Below are positions 15,993-23,640 of a stretch of 29,870 nt of DNA, one piece after another. How positions within the stretch are numbered: position 1 is the first letter of the stretch; each line of letters starts with the position of its first letter. The notes beneath the pieces were generated by a model. It was given only the letters and a program-made list of their open reading frames with translations, was not told the DNA's origin and made no database searches. The stretch spans positions 1 to 29,870 of IMG/VR virus record IMGVR_UViG_3300006969_000021. One strand, written 5' to 3'. The position numbers and the translations under genes are program-made. This stretch comes from a virus.

Positions 15993-16453
15993 TAACGAGT
16001 CCTATTGCCGTGGTCCCTAATCACTGTATTCTTATCAACGACATACTTGTTGAGAGGTGACTTAAGGACATGCTTTGTAACATCTTTGATGTATTCTTGG
16101 CGTTCCTGTACTTCCTTGCCTGCTAACAGCATAGCTGCCTTTTGACGTGCGTCAATTTCATCTAACACGTCATGCCTGCTCGTATCTCCTAAGATAATCC
16201 GAGTAAGCACGTCTCCGTCAAAATGCTCCTGATCCGAAATCGTCATAACAACGAAACGACCTGTAGGAGTAGTTTCGATAATCTTAAACTCAGGCTCATT
16301 CGGAGGAGGGTTAGGATTCCACATGACATCCAGCTGAGGGTGGTATTCCCTAATGGCATCTACTAGGTTTGCCACACGCTCGTTAACCCAATGTCCGTCA
16401 CTTAACGGAATCAGTGGGTCAATATTGTCAGTCGGAAGTCGAGTATTGCTCAT
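15992..16453 (-). CDS. Conserved-looking structural protein of unknown function
   Basis: 153-aa protein with DGHWVNERVANLVDAIREYHPQ at the start, a beta-type middle (FKIIETTPTGRFVVMTI) and a Lys-rich end. The segment WNPNPPPNEPEFKIIE suggests a flexible loop. Its position between the fibre/decoration-like protein and the adaptor, with ATGA and TAATG overlaps on both sides, fits a head-completion or small assembly protein. No family is recognised by motif. Confidence 0.55.
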   Translation of the reverse strand: MSNTRLPTDNIDPLIPLSDGHWVNERVANLVDAIREYHPQLDVMWNPNPPPNEPEFKIIETTPTGRFVVMTISDQEHFDGDVLTRIILGDTSRHDVLDEIDARQKAAMLLAGKEVQERQEYIKDVTKHVLKSPLNKYVVDKNTVIRDHGNRTR

Positions 16454-17127
16454 GCCGCCCTCAAAGAGATTCGCGGATTGGAACCTGCAAAGATGTTAGC
16501 TGGTCCGAACGTAAAGTTGGCAGGTAAAGCTCCCGCTACACCTGCCTGTAAATACCCACAACCTGAAACAGAACGGTCAGCTAAATCCATACCAACGTAC
16601 TTAGTCCAGCCTGCTGCAATAGCTCGAACTAATAACCCCGCAATCGCAGTAACCTGAGCACAGAAAGCTACCCAATATACACCCGGCGCTAACGTTTGGT
16701 TAATCGCTAATGTCTTAGCTCCAGTAGTATCTCCAGCAACTGTACCCGCATCAACAAGTAACGCTCCGGGTCGTCCACTTGAATCGGACGCATAAAGTCC
16801 TAAGCGCATAACCGTAGCCGCTTGTAAAGTAGTGACTGCAATCGCAATCTGATCAAACGTAGTAGCCTTTCCTACAGGGAAAGGGAACACGTCCAATTCA
16901 TTAAGAACCGGAGTCATAGTGGAGTTACCACCATTAATGTCCTGGTTGTAATAGAGTCCAGATGCGAACTTACGGTTTTCTGCAACTCCACTACCTAAGC
17001 CTGAACTACCTAACATCTGCTGATAAAACAGATACTGTAGCTCAGGTGTAGGCGCAGAAGAGCTAGACAATCCTAATTGAGATAAATAGTAAGCTCGCTG
17101 TAACTCCATTAAGCTCGGAGTGGGCAC
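16450..17127 (-). CDS. Beta-sandwich fibre or decoration protein
   Basis: 225 residues from GTG 17127, with AAGGAG seven bases upstream. The first 45 residues are helical and Leu/Gln/Tyr-rich (MELQRAYYLSQLGLSSSS), and the remainder is beta: VMRLGLYASDSSGRPGALLVD, TLAPGVYWVAFCAQVT, AALPANFTFGPANIF. The pattern Y/A-S-D-(x)-G-R-P-G-x-L-x-x-D followed by PGxYWVAF is common in tail-fibre tips and adhesive modules of phages. A hairpin separates it from the capsid gene. It could be a receptor-binding protein or a capsid decoration protein; placement next to the capsid gene favours the latter, the fold type the former. Confidence 0.58.
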   Translation of the reverse strand: MPTPSLMELQRAYYLSQLGLSSSSAPTPELQYLFYQQMLGSSGLGSGVAENRKFASGLYYNQDINGGNSTMTPVLNELDVFPFPVGKATTFDQIAIAVTTLQAATVMRLGLYASDSSGRPGALLVDAGTVAGDTTGAKTLAINQTLAPGVYWVAFCAQVTAIAGLLVRAIAAGWTKYVGMDLADRSVSGCGYLQAGVAGALPANFTFGPANIFAGSNPRISLRAA

Positions 17128-17145
17128 GTTAGCTCCTTATAGTGA

Positions 17146-17178
17146 GGGCCCCTACCTCTCGGCCAAGAGTAGGGGCCC
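17146..17178 (-). terminator. Hairpin after the capsid gene
   Basis: GGGCCCCTAC (17146-17155) pairs with GTAGGGGCCC (17169-17178), and CTCT/AGAG can extend the stem with one overlapping base. It stands between the capsid stop (17200) and the next gene. No U-run follows on the minus strand, so partial termination or 3'-end protection of the capsid message is more likely than a full stop. Confidence 0.7.
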
Positions 17179-17199
17179 CGTCCACTAGGGTTATGAAGC

Positions 17200-18402
17200 T
17201 TACGCCTCAGTCTGACCGGTAAGCACCGCGTTGTGGTTACGCACCTCGATGCCAAGCTCCCAATACTTACGGAGCACAGCTTCCCAAACATCGAAGTCGT
17301 GAACCCACTTAAGGATACTTCCGTCATCATCAGCGAAGGCCCAGTCTGCCTCGCGGTAGACCTTAAACGCCTTCTCTTCCAGGAAGTAAGTTAACCCGGT
17401 CGGGCAATCCACATCAGCAACGATGGGGATATCTTCGTTACCCGCTGCGAAGCTAAGACCCGTAAAGCCACCCTCGAACTTCTGCGGAGCGGTAATACGA
17501 CGATCAGCCTTAAGCAAGTTGAAGTAAGCGCGACGGATACCAAGGCTGGTAAATCCAACCGTAGTCTTACCACCCTGCACGCGGACAGCGTCACATGCGC
17601 TAATCCACTTAGACTCAGCAACGGCACCGCCAGTAGCGTCAACGTAAGCCGCCCACTTAGGCTCAACAGCCGGGTCAACGTTGAACAGCGTACCCGTAGC
17701 GGCAACAATGCTCTTTAATCCCTGCGGCTCACGGAACACACCGGCGCTAACAGTACCGGAACCCGTACGCACTAACACGTCCGTCGCCACGATAGCAGCC
17801 GAAGCGTCGGCACCATCGTAAGTGACAACCTTAGTCGTCGGGTTAATCGCGGTGATCTTACGGTTAACAGCGTGCGTCACACCTGTGCCTGGGATGATAA
17901 CATCGATCATCATGTCAAGCTCAAGGAACTGAATGCTGTCAACGGTAACGGTGTTAGCAGCATCGGCCGTGACCGTGGCTAACGTACCCGTAGCGTCACC
18001 GTAGAAGATACGTCCGGAGTCCTTACGAACGTCATCCTTAAGCCCATCCATTTCCCGCTCCATCGCATTAGCGAAAGCCTCAGCGTTAGAGTCGGCCAGC
18101 TTCATAAGCTGTCCAGTCATGCGAACACGACCGTAACCGTACTTAAGGGGAACTCGGGGGCTAATGTAGCCCTGCTGACCAGCAGCAGGTAACTGCTCGT
18201 TCTCCTGGCGGTAGCCCTGACCGTGGTTACGGCGGACCCGAACCGGGAACGTTACGTATCGACCGCTAACGTCGTTAGAGACGCCCTGGCTAGTCTGCTC
18301 GATACGCTTCATACCGATAACTTCGTTCTGAAGCGCATCACGCAGGCCGCCTTGGTACATCTCCTTTAACAACGCATTGATCGTTGTTAAACTAGCAGGC
18401 AT
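17200..18402 (-). CDS. Major capsid protein (HK97-type fold expected)
   Basis: 400-aa protein. The N-terminal helix (LTTINALLKEMYQGGLRDAL) is followed by a long extended region with VTFPVRVRRNHGQGYRQENE, a spine-helix region (SNAEAFANAMEREMDGLKDDVRKDSG), and beta and insertion segments up to FDVWEAVLRKYWELGIEVRN. The ordering (helix, E-loop-like basic segment, spine helix, P-domain) is that of HK97-fold capsid proteins without a fused protease. Its position directly after the scaffold gene and the start site (AGGAGAAGGCG) support the call. It belongs to the type found in P22-like and N4-like podoviruses; the exact subfamily is not resolved. Confidence 0.85.
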   Translation of the reverse strand: MPASLTTINALLKEMYQGGLRDALQNEVIGMKRIEQTSQGVSNDVSGRYVTFPVRVRRNHGQGYRQENEQLPAAGQQGYISPRVPLKYGYGRVRMTGQLMKLADSNAEAFANAMEREMDGLKDDVRKDSGRIFYGDATGTLATVTADAANTVTVDSIQFLELDMMIDVIIPGTGVTHAVNRKITAINPTTKVVTYDGADASAAIVATDVLVRTGSGTVSAGVFREPQGLKSIVAATGTLFNVDPAVEPKWAAYVDATGGAVAESKWISACDAVRVQGGKTTVGFTSLGIRRAYFNLLKADRRITAPQKFEGGFTGLSFAAGNEDIPIVADVDCPTGLTYFLEEKAFKVYREADWAFADDDGSILKWVHDFDVWEAVLRKYWELGIEVRNHNAVLTGQTEA

Positions 18403-18418
18403 CGCCTTCTCCTAGTGG

Positions 18419-19393
18419 TTAGCCTTGGCCTGCCTGGTTAGCGGCGTTTAAAGTCTGAGCCACTAGAGCGATACGCTCCTTAGGACTCAAGCTACCAAGG
18501 TCTTTCTGCTCGGACGGTAATCCACCGCCAGATGCTAACGGCTGAGGCGGACCTTGTTGCTGAGCCGCTGGGTGGTTAGCTGGAACCATAATCCCGCCAA
18601 CCTCTACCATAGGCTGTTGTCCGTTACCATTAGCATATTGCTGTGGGTTTTGCTGCTGGACCTGTTGTGCATAAGCTTGACCGTACCGCTGGTAAAACTC
18701 TTCGACTGCTCCGTTAAGGTCACCAGTAGCATATGCCTTGTTAAGCACGTACTCATAGTCCAGTGGGCCACGCTGCTGTTCCACATTGTTTAACTGTCCG
18801 AGGATTTGCTCAGTTTCTGCATCCTCCTCGCGTTCCTGCCTATCGCCTTGCACTAACTCTGTAAGCTCAGATAAGGCTTGCTGCATAGCATTCCAACGCT
18901 CGTCCTGCTGTAACTCTTGAGGATTGTTACCCTGGTAATAAGAAACGTCCTCAGCGTCGTCTCCTTCAACATCATAGTTAAGTTCGTTAGCTAGATACTG
19001 AAAGAGTTGCTCTGGATTGCTCTGCATGAGTTGAGCTAACTGAACCGCCATTTGTAAACCTTGCGGATCGTAGTTAGTAAACTCTTGATAAGGCTGGTAC
19101 TGCTCTAACTGTTGATTAAGCTGCTGGAACCGTTGCGTGGTCTGGGCATCCCAATCCCGGAAGATAGGCTCTGCTGTTCCCCGTAAACTTTCGGGGAACC
19201 TGTTAAGGTATTCCTGATAAGGTGGGTTACCACCTTGCGGTGCCTGTTGCTGAAACTGTTGAGGCGGTTGCTGGTACTGTTGCTGATTACCAAGCTGCCC
19301 GTAAGTAACTGCACCGTCTCCGGAGGCTGTACTCCCGTTAATTCCAACGGGGCCCTGGCCTCCGTTATTCTCAATACCTGCTGGTTGTGACAT
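18419..19393 (-). CDS. Capsid scaffolding protein
   Basis: 324-aa, extremely Gln-rich, acidic protein. The first 60 residues are low complexity (QQQYQQPPQQFQQQAPQG). A helical stretch around 65-110 (FPESLRGTAEPIFRDWDAQ, then QQLNQQLEQYQPYQEF) is followed by an acidic, Gln-rich centre. A short helix near the C-terminus (SLSPKERIALVAQTLNAA) could be the capsid-binding part. Length, composition and position immediately before the capsid gene fit a podovirus scaffold. The gene has its own leader and probable promoter (19518-19550). Confidence 0.8.
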   Translation of the reverse strand: MSQPAGIENNGGQGPVGINGSTASGDGAVTYGQLGNQQQYQQPPQQFQQQAPQGGNPPYQEYLNRFPESLRGTAEPIFRDWDAQTTQRFQQLNQQLEQYQPYQEFTNYDPQGLQMAVQLAQLMQSNPEQLFQYLANELNYDVEGDDAEDVSYYQGNNPQELQQDERWNAMQQALSELTELVQGDRQEREEDAETEQILGQLNNVEQQRGPLDYEYVLNKAYATGDLNGAVEEFYQRYGQAYAQQVQQQNPQQYANGNGQQPMVEVGGIMVPANHPAAQQQGPPQPLASGGGLPSEQKDLGSLSPKERIALVAQTLNAANQAGQG

Positions 19394-19413
19394 GCGCTCT
19401 ACCTTCAGTAACG

Positions 19414-19499
19414 GGACTGTACCGTCTTAGGACTGTACCTTGACTGTAACCGGCTTAAACCCGGTCCCTGGTCGCGGCCCTGGTCCCCTGGCCCTGGTC
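19414..19499 (-). repeat. Direct repeats in the scaffold/capsid leader
   Basis: Read on the plus strand, GGACTGTACC occurs at 19414-19423 and 19430-19439, with GACTGTAACC at 19442-19451; CCCTGGTC occurs at 19466, 19478 and 19492. On the transcript these become GGUACAGUCC units and five G-runs (GGG/GGGG) separated by 3, 4, 9 and 3 bases. The block lies between the promoter and the scaffold start and encodes no protein. Confidence 0.75.
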
Positions 19500-19517
19500 C
19501 TCTAGGGATGACTCTAG

Positions 19518-19550
19518 GATATATACAGCGATTAACTCCTGTCAAGTCAA
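19518..19550 (-). promoter_or_regulatory. Promoter for scaffold-capsid transcript
   Basis: On the minus strand TTGACA (19545-19540) is followed by TATATC at 16 bases or TATCCT at 18 bases (the TANNNT type used in actinobacteria). A/T-rich sequence lies upstream. The surrounding 15-mer CTGTCAAGTCAATCG (plus strand, 19539-19553) recurs with one change at 23612-23626. Transcription would begin near 19510 and give a leader of about 115 bases. Confidence 0.65.
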
Positions 19551-19564
19551 TCGATTAAACTTTT

Positions 19565-20215
19565 CTACTTAATGTAAGGTCCTGGCGGAGTGGCAGGTTT
19601 ACCTGGGTAATTCTTGGTACGCGGCCGAACGGGTAAACCAGCCGCTTGCCTAAGCATCCGTCGATAACCAGTACCCTTAGTGTACTGATCCGTAGAGGCA
19701 AAGAAATCATCTAGATTGCTACCCTTATGTTCTCCGAAAGCTTTGCCTCCAAAGTTCTTACCTCCCTGAGCACGACCAAAGAGTCGCATCAGTACAGCAA
19801 GACCTTCCTTATCATTACGCTTGTTCTTATCTCCAAGCATACTTAACCGGCGCATACCTAAAGTTCCAGCCGGACGTGGCTTAGGACCGCCCGGAGGGAA
19901 GTTAGACCCAGGAGGTAACGGAGCACCAGGCGGGTGCTCTCCCGGAGCAATCGGTAAATTGTGTCCCTGATAATCGTTTAATGGATCACGAATATAGGGA
20001 GGTTTACTGTTCTGTAACGGTCCCTTATTGTTACTGCTAGCGTGATGGAATCGATCCGGCCTGCCTAATGCTGGGTTACCCGGACCCATATCCATACGCC
20101 CAACACGTCGAGGTACACCAGGAGTAGGATTCCGACCGACCCTACGACCTGGCTTACCCATAGCGTCTAATGCCTTCTTAAACGCTTGCTTCTTATAACC
20201 TAGTCCTGGGGGCAT
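19565..20215 (-). CDS. Gly/Pro-rich basic protein of unknown function
   Basis: 216-aa protein from ATG 20215 with an excellent site (AGGAGGGGAA). It begins with KKQAFKKALDAMGKPGRRVG. Its middle is Pro/Gly-rich and probably disordered (GEHPPGAPLPPGSNFPPGG), and it has one compact helical segment (NKRNDKEGLAVLMRLFGRA). No protease or nuclease motif is seen. The position between portal and scaffold is where capsid proteases often lie, but the composition argues against that. It overlaps the 57-aa gene by 23 bases. Confidence 0.65.
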   Translation of the reverse strand: MPPGLGYKKQAFKKALDAMGKPGRRVGRNPTPGVPRRVGRMDMGPGNPALGRPDRFHHASSNNKGPLQNSKPPYIRDPLNDYQGHNLPIAPGEHPPGAPLPPGSNFPPGGPKPRPAGTLGMRRLSMLGDKNKRNDKEGLAVLMRLFGRAQGGKNFGGKAFGEHKGSNLDDFFASTDQYTKGTGYRRMLRQAAGLPVRPRTKNYPGKPATPPGPYIK

Positions 20216-20366
20216 TTCCCCTCCTAGCCTTGTGCTTTTCTAAGGCTTTCTTGTAAGCCTTCTTCTTTGGTTTAATCGTACCACCGTACTCTGCATCCCA
20301 ACGCGCAGCTATATCAGGATGGTGAATATGCATAAACGCTCGTTGTTTAGCTGAACGATAAGGCAT
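20193..20366 (-). CDS. 57-aa basic protein of a widespread phage type
   Basis: Read directly from sequence: ATG at 20366 shares its A with the portal stop (TAATG), and translation runs to TAA at 20193-20195. The protein starts MPYRSAKQRAFMHIHHPDIA and continues with ARWDAEYGG and a Lys-rich tail. Short proteins with an [SA]-K-Q-R-A-F-M motif and W-D-x-E-Y-G are common in tailed-phage head regions; their role is unknown. The whole frame has typical residue usage, and the overlaps on both sides follow the rule of this block, so I regard it as real. Confidence 0.75.
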   Translation of the reverse strand: MPYRSAKQRAFMHIHHPDIAARWDAEYGGTIKPKKKAYKKALEKHKARRGNAPRTRL

Positions 20367-22330
20367 TATGCCGGCATCCCTGGTAGCATAGGCTGGGCGG
20401 CAGGATCGGCAGGTGGTAACGGTTGTCCGTCAGGGCCTACAGGGGGTTGACCCATTCCCATCATAGACATCTGATCTATGCCTAATTGCAAAGCCATTTG
20501 ATGCATAGTTACGTGTTGCTCGAAGATAGCTTGTACCTCCGGAGGCAACATTTCGTATTGCTGAGTCTTACGGAACTTATTATGCTCTACGATATGCAGC
20601 TGGTGGTTATCCCAGATGTTAACTGGAATGTCAACACCAATCTGCATCTTAAGGTTCTCACGACCAGCTTGCTTAGTATCGACAAGGATTTCATCGTACA
20701 TCTTTTCGACTCCACCAAGGTCGAGCATTTTAAGCCCTTCCTCCGGTGGGATAAGCTGATTAGTCATGAGGTCCATGATAAAGGCTCGCTTAGCAGCCTT
20801 ACTAGTAGCCAACGAACTACCAGTCTCTACCCGAATGTCAGTATTGCCCATAAGGGCACTGCCTTGGAATAACTGAGCATCGAAGGATTGATTAACCCCT
20901 GTAGTCTTAACCATACGGGGCTGATCCCAATACTGAATTACGTAGCAGAGGTAGAGTTCCCCGACCTTCTTAACGGCGTCCTCGACGCTATCGGTCGTTG
21001 TGCTAAGCTGCGAGTCGTCGGCCTCTTGGAGAGAAGATATCGCTGTCGCCGCAACGACGCTTCCCGGAGCCTCTCCGCGACTAATCTCATGCTGTGCTGA
21101 GAGATCATCAAAGTCCCTCTCTAACCTATCCATGTGTTCGCTAATGTAAGCCGGTAACGGAGTAGGTTGTAGTTGAGTTGGAGGACCTAACCCGGGATTG
21201 TACTCGATAATCTGTCCAGGCTCAGATGTAATCTTACTAGCCTGAATCGAGCCCTTAGGCGCCATGAACTGTGGACGACCCGTAGTATTCTTATTTTCAA
21301 CAGTCTGAGAACGGGTACGGTTGTATTCTTTCTGTACGGGAACAATATCCTCAAGAACAGAGGTCCCATAGAAGCCACTCGATAAGATGTGGTTAATCTT
21401 AGCGAATGGGTATCTCCCATGATCGTAAGGATACTGTTCCCGCATGTCTACTAGTTGCCCACCAGCTACTAAGATGTAAGCACCAGCAGGGAATTTCGGG
21501 TGCATGTTAGGCTTGATCCACATTTCCAGTAACAATACCTCTTCGGTAAAGTTACTAGTCTGATCTGTGAGCTTAAGAAATGCTTCTTCCATAATCTCAT
21601 AGGAAGCTCTAACGTCAGACTCGAAATTCTTATCCGGCCACTGCTTCTTACACCACTCTACAGGGCGTGTCTGAGCATGAATAATATAAGGCTGCTTCTC
21701 GATATCGCGCTGCCTAAGATCAGGCAGGTAAAGATGGAAGATATCGATTTCCTCTACGTCGATATCACCTAAGTACTTGTACTGTCCATACCCACAGAGA
21801 GCCGTAGGATTCCAACTACACTTGATATAAGACGTACCGCAAGTACTAGACCACCAAACCGCGTGCTTAAGAACTACTTGGAAGTTTTTCTCTGAGTAAC
21901 CGGCAGCAAAAATTTGCTCTGCGACTTCGGCCGCAACAATATCTTGGTCCTCGGTACTGTTAGGAACAACTGTCCAATTAGGTTTCTGGCTCGTGAGTTT
22001 AGCAATCTCTTTCCTAATAATAGGACGACACTTGTTAATCGTCAGTCTAACACGCCAGGGAGGAGCGGGTGGAACATACAGCTTATATCCAGACGTAGCT
22101 GCTGTGGACCTAACCCACTGCACCCACTGGCGACCGTGGTAAAACGCCAAGTTAAGATACCATTGACGCTCGTTACCCCATCGTTGACGCTTACACTTAT
22201 CCCACTCACCCTTAACCCAGGCAGCGAGTTGTGCGTCTCGGTTAGACCGTTGCCTCTGCTCTAAAAAGCTAGTAATTTGAGAGACGCCGGGTAAACCGTT
22301 AACCGGGGACGATACCGTCGGTGTAGACAT
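20366..22330 (-). CDS. Portal protein (P22-like)
   Basis: 654-aa portal. The N-terminal region (VKGEWDKCKRQRWGNERQWY, LAFYHGRQWVQW) and the central part (DRLERDFDDLSAQHEISRGE, before SVVAATAISSLQEADDSQL) follow the pattern of podovirus P22-like portals, with a long helical segment near the end (EHVTMHQMALQLGIDQMSMM) and a Pro-rich tail. As the dodecamer at the special vertex it anchors terminase, adaptor and hub. Start ATG 22330 with AAGGAACAGT upstream. Length of about 650 aa fits the P22-like group better than the T7-like (about 530 aa). Confidence 0.85.
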   Translation of the reverse strand: MSTPTVSSPVNGLPGVSQITSFLEQRQRSNRDAQLAAWVKGEWDKCKRQRWGNERQWYLNLAFYHGRQWVQWVRSTAATSGYKLYVPPAPPWRVRLTINKCRPIIRKEIAKLTSQKPNWTVVPNSTEDQDIVAAEVAEQIFAAGYSEKNFQVVLKHAVWWSSTCGTSYIKCSWNPTALCGYGQYKYLGDIDVEEIDIFHLYLPDLRQRDIEKQPYIIHAQTRPVEWCKKQWPDKNFESDVRASYEIMEEAFLKLTDQTSNFTEEVLLLEMWIKPNMHPKFPAGAYILVAGGQLVDMREQYPYDHGRYPFAKINHILSSGFYGTSVLEDIVPVQKEYNRTRSQTVENKNTTGRPQFMAPKGSIQASKITSEPGQIIEYNPGLGPPTQLQPTPLPAYISEHMDRLERDFDDLSAQHEISRGEAPGSVVAATAISSLQEADDSQLSTTTDSVEDAVKKVGELYLCYVIQYWDQPRMVKTTGVNQSFDAQLFQGSALMGNTDIRVETGSSLATSKAAKRAFIMDLMTNQLIPPEEGLKMLDLGGVEKMYDEILVDTKQAGRENLKMQIGVDIPVNIWDNHQLHIVEHNKFRKTQQYEMLPPEVQAIFEQHVTMHQMALQLGIDQMSMMGMGQPPVGPDGQPLPPADPAAQPMLPGMPA

Positions 22331-22721
22331 ACTGTTCCTTATCTAACGGCTGACCAGTCTGTTCCGCATAAGCGTTCCAGTCAGTATCAAAGCCTGGCGC
22401 TTGGTAAGTGTCAGAGGCCGAGGGCTGCGGCGAGCTTGTCGCCTGTATCTGAGCGAAGGTCTCCGGATTCCTGCTTATCAGTAGATTGGTTAACCTCTGA
22501 ACTTCCAGGTCCCTCTCCGCTATCTGATTCCTCAGATACTCCACTTCGCTCTGATCCCGTAAGAGTGTCTGATGTTTCAGTATCCTCTTCCGATTCCTCG
22601 TCTCCGCTAACGTCCTCAGTCCCGCTAACATCGTCGACGCTAATTGCGGGCTCTTCCACGCTAGTAACGAGAGAGGCAGCGAAATCGCCAGTAACGAGCT
22701 GACCGTAGTCTCGGTATCCAT
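22299..22721 (-). CDS. Overlapping reading frame or +1 extension of the preceding gene
   Basis: Open frame of 140 residues from ATG 22721 (AGAAGG six bases upstream) to TAA 22299. The stretch after 22411 (DTYQAPGFDTDWNAYAEQTG, then QPLDKEQYVYTDGIVPG) has natural composition and codon use. The part before it overlaps the 213-aa gene and uses many codons rare elsewhere here (AGG, TCG, GCG, ATA). So this is most likely not a free-standing gene. Either the upstream gene enters this frame near its TGA, or a short gene starts late in the overlap. The start is thus uncertain. Confidence 0.4.
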   Translation of the reverse strand: MDTETTVSSLLAISLPLSLLAWKSPQLASTMLAGLRTLAETRNRKRILKHQTLLRDQSEVEYLRNQIAERDLEVQRLTNLLISRNPETFAQIQATSSPQPSASDTYQAPGFDTDWNAYAEQTGQPLDKEQYVYTDGIVPG

Positions 22722-23052
22722 CGACAACCTTCTTTAAGCCGAGATTCTCCTGCCTAAGCTTAGACAGGTCTGCTAGAGCGTTAGTTAAGTCACGCTCCAT
22801 ACCTTCATATTCAGCAGGACTGATAGCTCCAAAGATCCGCGCTACCTGTAGGGCACAGTCACTGCAAATGTAAACTGATCCATACCAGTCAATGTCCGCT
22901 TGTAAGTCAACCATTCCTGGCGTTAAAGCGGGACCATTAGCAGAGGGTTCAGCTAAATTACCATTATCAGTTTTGCGGCAGCCTACACACTCGTTAGGAG
23001 TATTATAGACTACCGCTAACTGATACTTCAAGCGCGGATCGACGGTAGTCAC
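22411..23052 (-). CDS. Zinc-site protein with long acidic Ser/Glu tail
   Basis: 213-aa protein from a GTG in a GTGA overlap with the previous gene. Residues 22-25 (CVGC) and about 63-66 (CSDC) give a C-x2-C pair-of-pairs suited to zinc. A helical segment (ERDLTNALADLSKLRQENLG) follows, then about 90 residues of Ser, Asp, Glu and Thr (for example SGDEESEEDTETSD). The end is DKLAAALGL followed by TGA C. The function is unknown; the position between TerL and portal is common for head-assembly accessories. See the finding on the frame after its stop. Confidence 0.68.
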   Translation of the reverse strand: MTTVDPRLKYQLAVVYNTPNECVGCRKTDNGNLAEPSANGPALTPGMVDLQADIDWYGSVYICSDCALQVARIFGAISPAEYEGMERDLTNALADLSKLRQENLGLKKVVDGYRDYGQLVTGDFAASLVTSVEEPAISVDDVSGTEDVSGDEESEEDTETSDTLTGSERSGVSEESDSGEGPGSSEVNQSTDKQESGDLRSDTGDKLAAALGL

Positions 23053-23540
23053 TTGTCTCCACTGAGAGCCTTATCAAGCTCACTCTCAGTATCTTCTTCG
23101 GAGTCATCTGACTCGCCAGTACCACTAGCAGCCACAGCCGCTGTAAGTCCAGCAGCTAAAGCGTTTCCAAGCTTAACGTTAGCGTCGTACACATCGGCGT
23201 CACGCACACCGCTAGCCTTATCATCGGCAACTGCCTGAGCAAACGCCTCGTTATGCTCAGTGTCATCCGGTAAAGTCTGCGGATACGTAGTGTCACCCTT
23301 AGTGCTTGCGTTAACCTTGTGCTCTTCATCGTGCGCAGCACTAGTACCGTGCGAATCGTGCCGACCCTTAGCACCGTACTCACGCATCGACTGAGAGCCC
23401 CAGACCTGATCCTCTTCCGGAATGCGTTCCTTGAGGAAAGCATCTAAACTAGCCCATCGCGGTTTACGGCTTTCCTGACGAGCCCGGTCTACCTCTTGCT
23501 CGTACGTAGCCTTATCCACCGCGGTAACAATGTAACCCAT
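23049..23540 (-). CDS. Unknown acidic protein between terminase and portal
   Basis: 163-aa protein starting with MGYIVTAVDKATYEQEVDRA, with a good site (AGGAGG). Charged helices are followed by polar, Gly/Ala-rich sequence (LGNALAAGLTAAVAASG) and an acidic tail ESDDSEEDTESELDKALSGDK. The tail shares the SEEDTE core with the next gene's acidic segment, so the two may be related in use of an acidic end. It is the first gene after the hairpin/promoter at 23570-23618. Confidence 0.62.
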   Translation of the reverse strand: MGYIVTAVDKATYEQEVDRARQESRKPRWASLDAFLKERIPEEDQVWGSQSMREYGAKGRHDSHGTSAAHDEEHKVNASTKGDTTYPQTLPDDTEHNEAFAQAVADDKASGVRDADVYDANVKLGNALAAGLTAAVAASGTGESDDSEEDTESELDKALSGDK

Positions 23541-23569
23541 CGGTAAACCTCCTGGTCGGGCACGCAGAA

Positions 23570-23606
23570 CGGCCCCTTCGATGCCATAAGACTATCGAAG
23601 GGGCCG
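23570..23606 (-). terminator. Perfect 13-bp hairpin upstream of the 163-aa gene
   Basis: CGGCCCCTTCGAT (23570-23582) and ATCGAAGGGGCCG (23594-23606) pair perfectly around an 11-base loop. On the minus strand it follows the TerL/membrane-protein genes and precedes the 163-aa gene. No U-run follows. It overlaps the promoter at 23589-23618, whose -10 box is partly in the loop. Confidence 0.75.
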
Positions 23607-23618
23607 CTATTCTGTCAA
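23589..23618 (-). promoter_or_regulatory. Promoter for the head-gene part of the late block
   Basis: Minus strand TTGACA (23618-23613), 18 bases, TAGTCT (23594-23589). The upstream sequence CTGTCAAGCCAATCG (plus strand, 23612-23626) matches the scaffold promoter in 14 of 15 bases, followed by A/T-rich sequence in both. Transcription would start near 23582, inside the left arm of the hairpin, so terminator and promoter are interlocked. Confidence 0.55.
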
Positions 23619-23640
23619 GCCAATCGCTTAAGTATTTTTC

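Noticed and set aside
16868-16885. Hairpin CCTTTCC/GGAAAGG around one CTACAGGG copy
   Set aside because: Not repeated at other octamer copies and inside coding sequence; no function can be supported.
17125-17150. CTCACTATAAGGAG on the minus strand, close to a T7/T3-type promoter core
   Set aside because: Single copy, no phage RNA polymerase gene in the window, and the AAGGAG part is simply the ribosome binding site of the gene at 17127.
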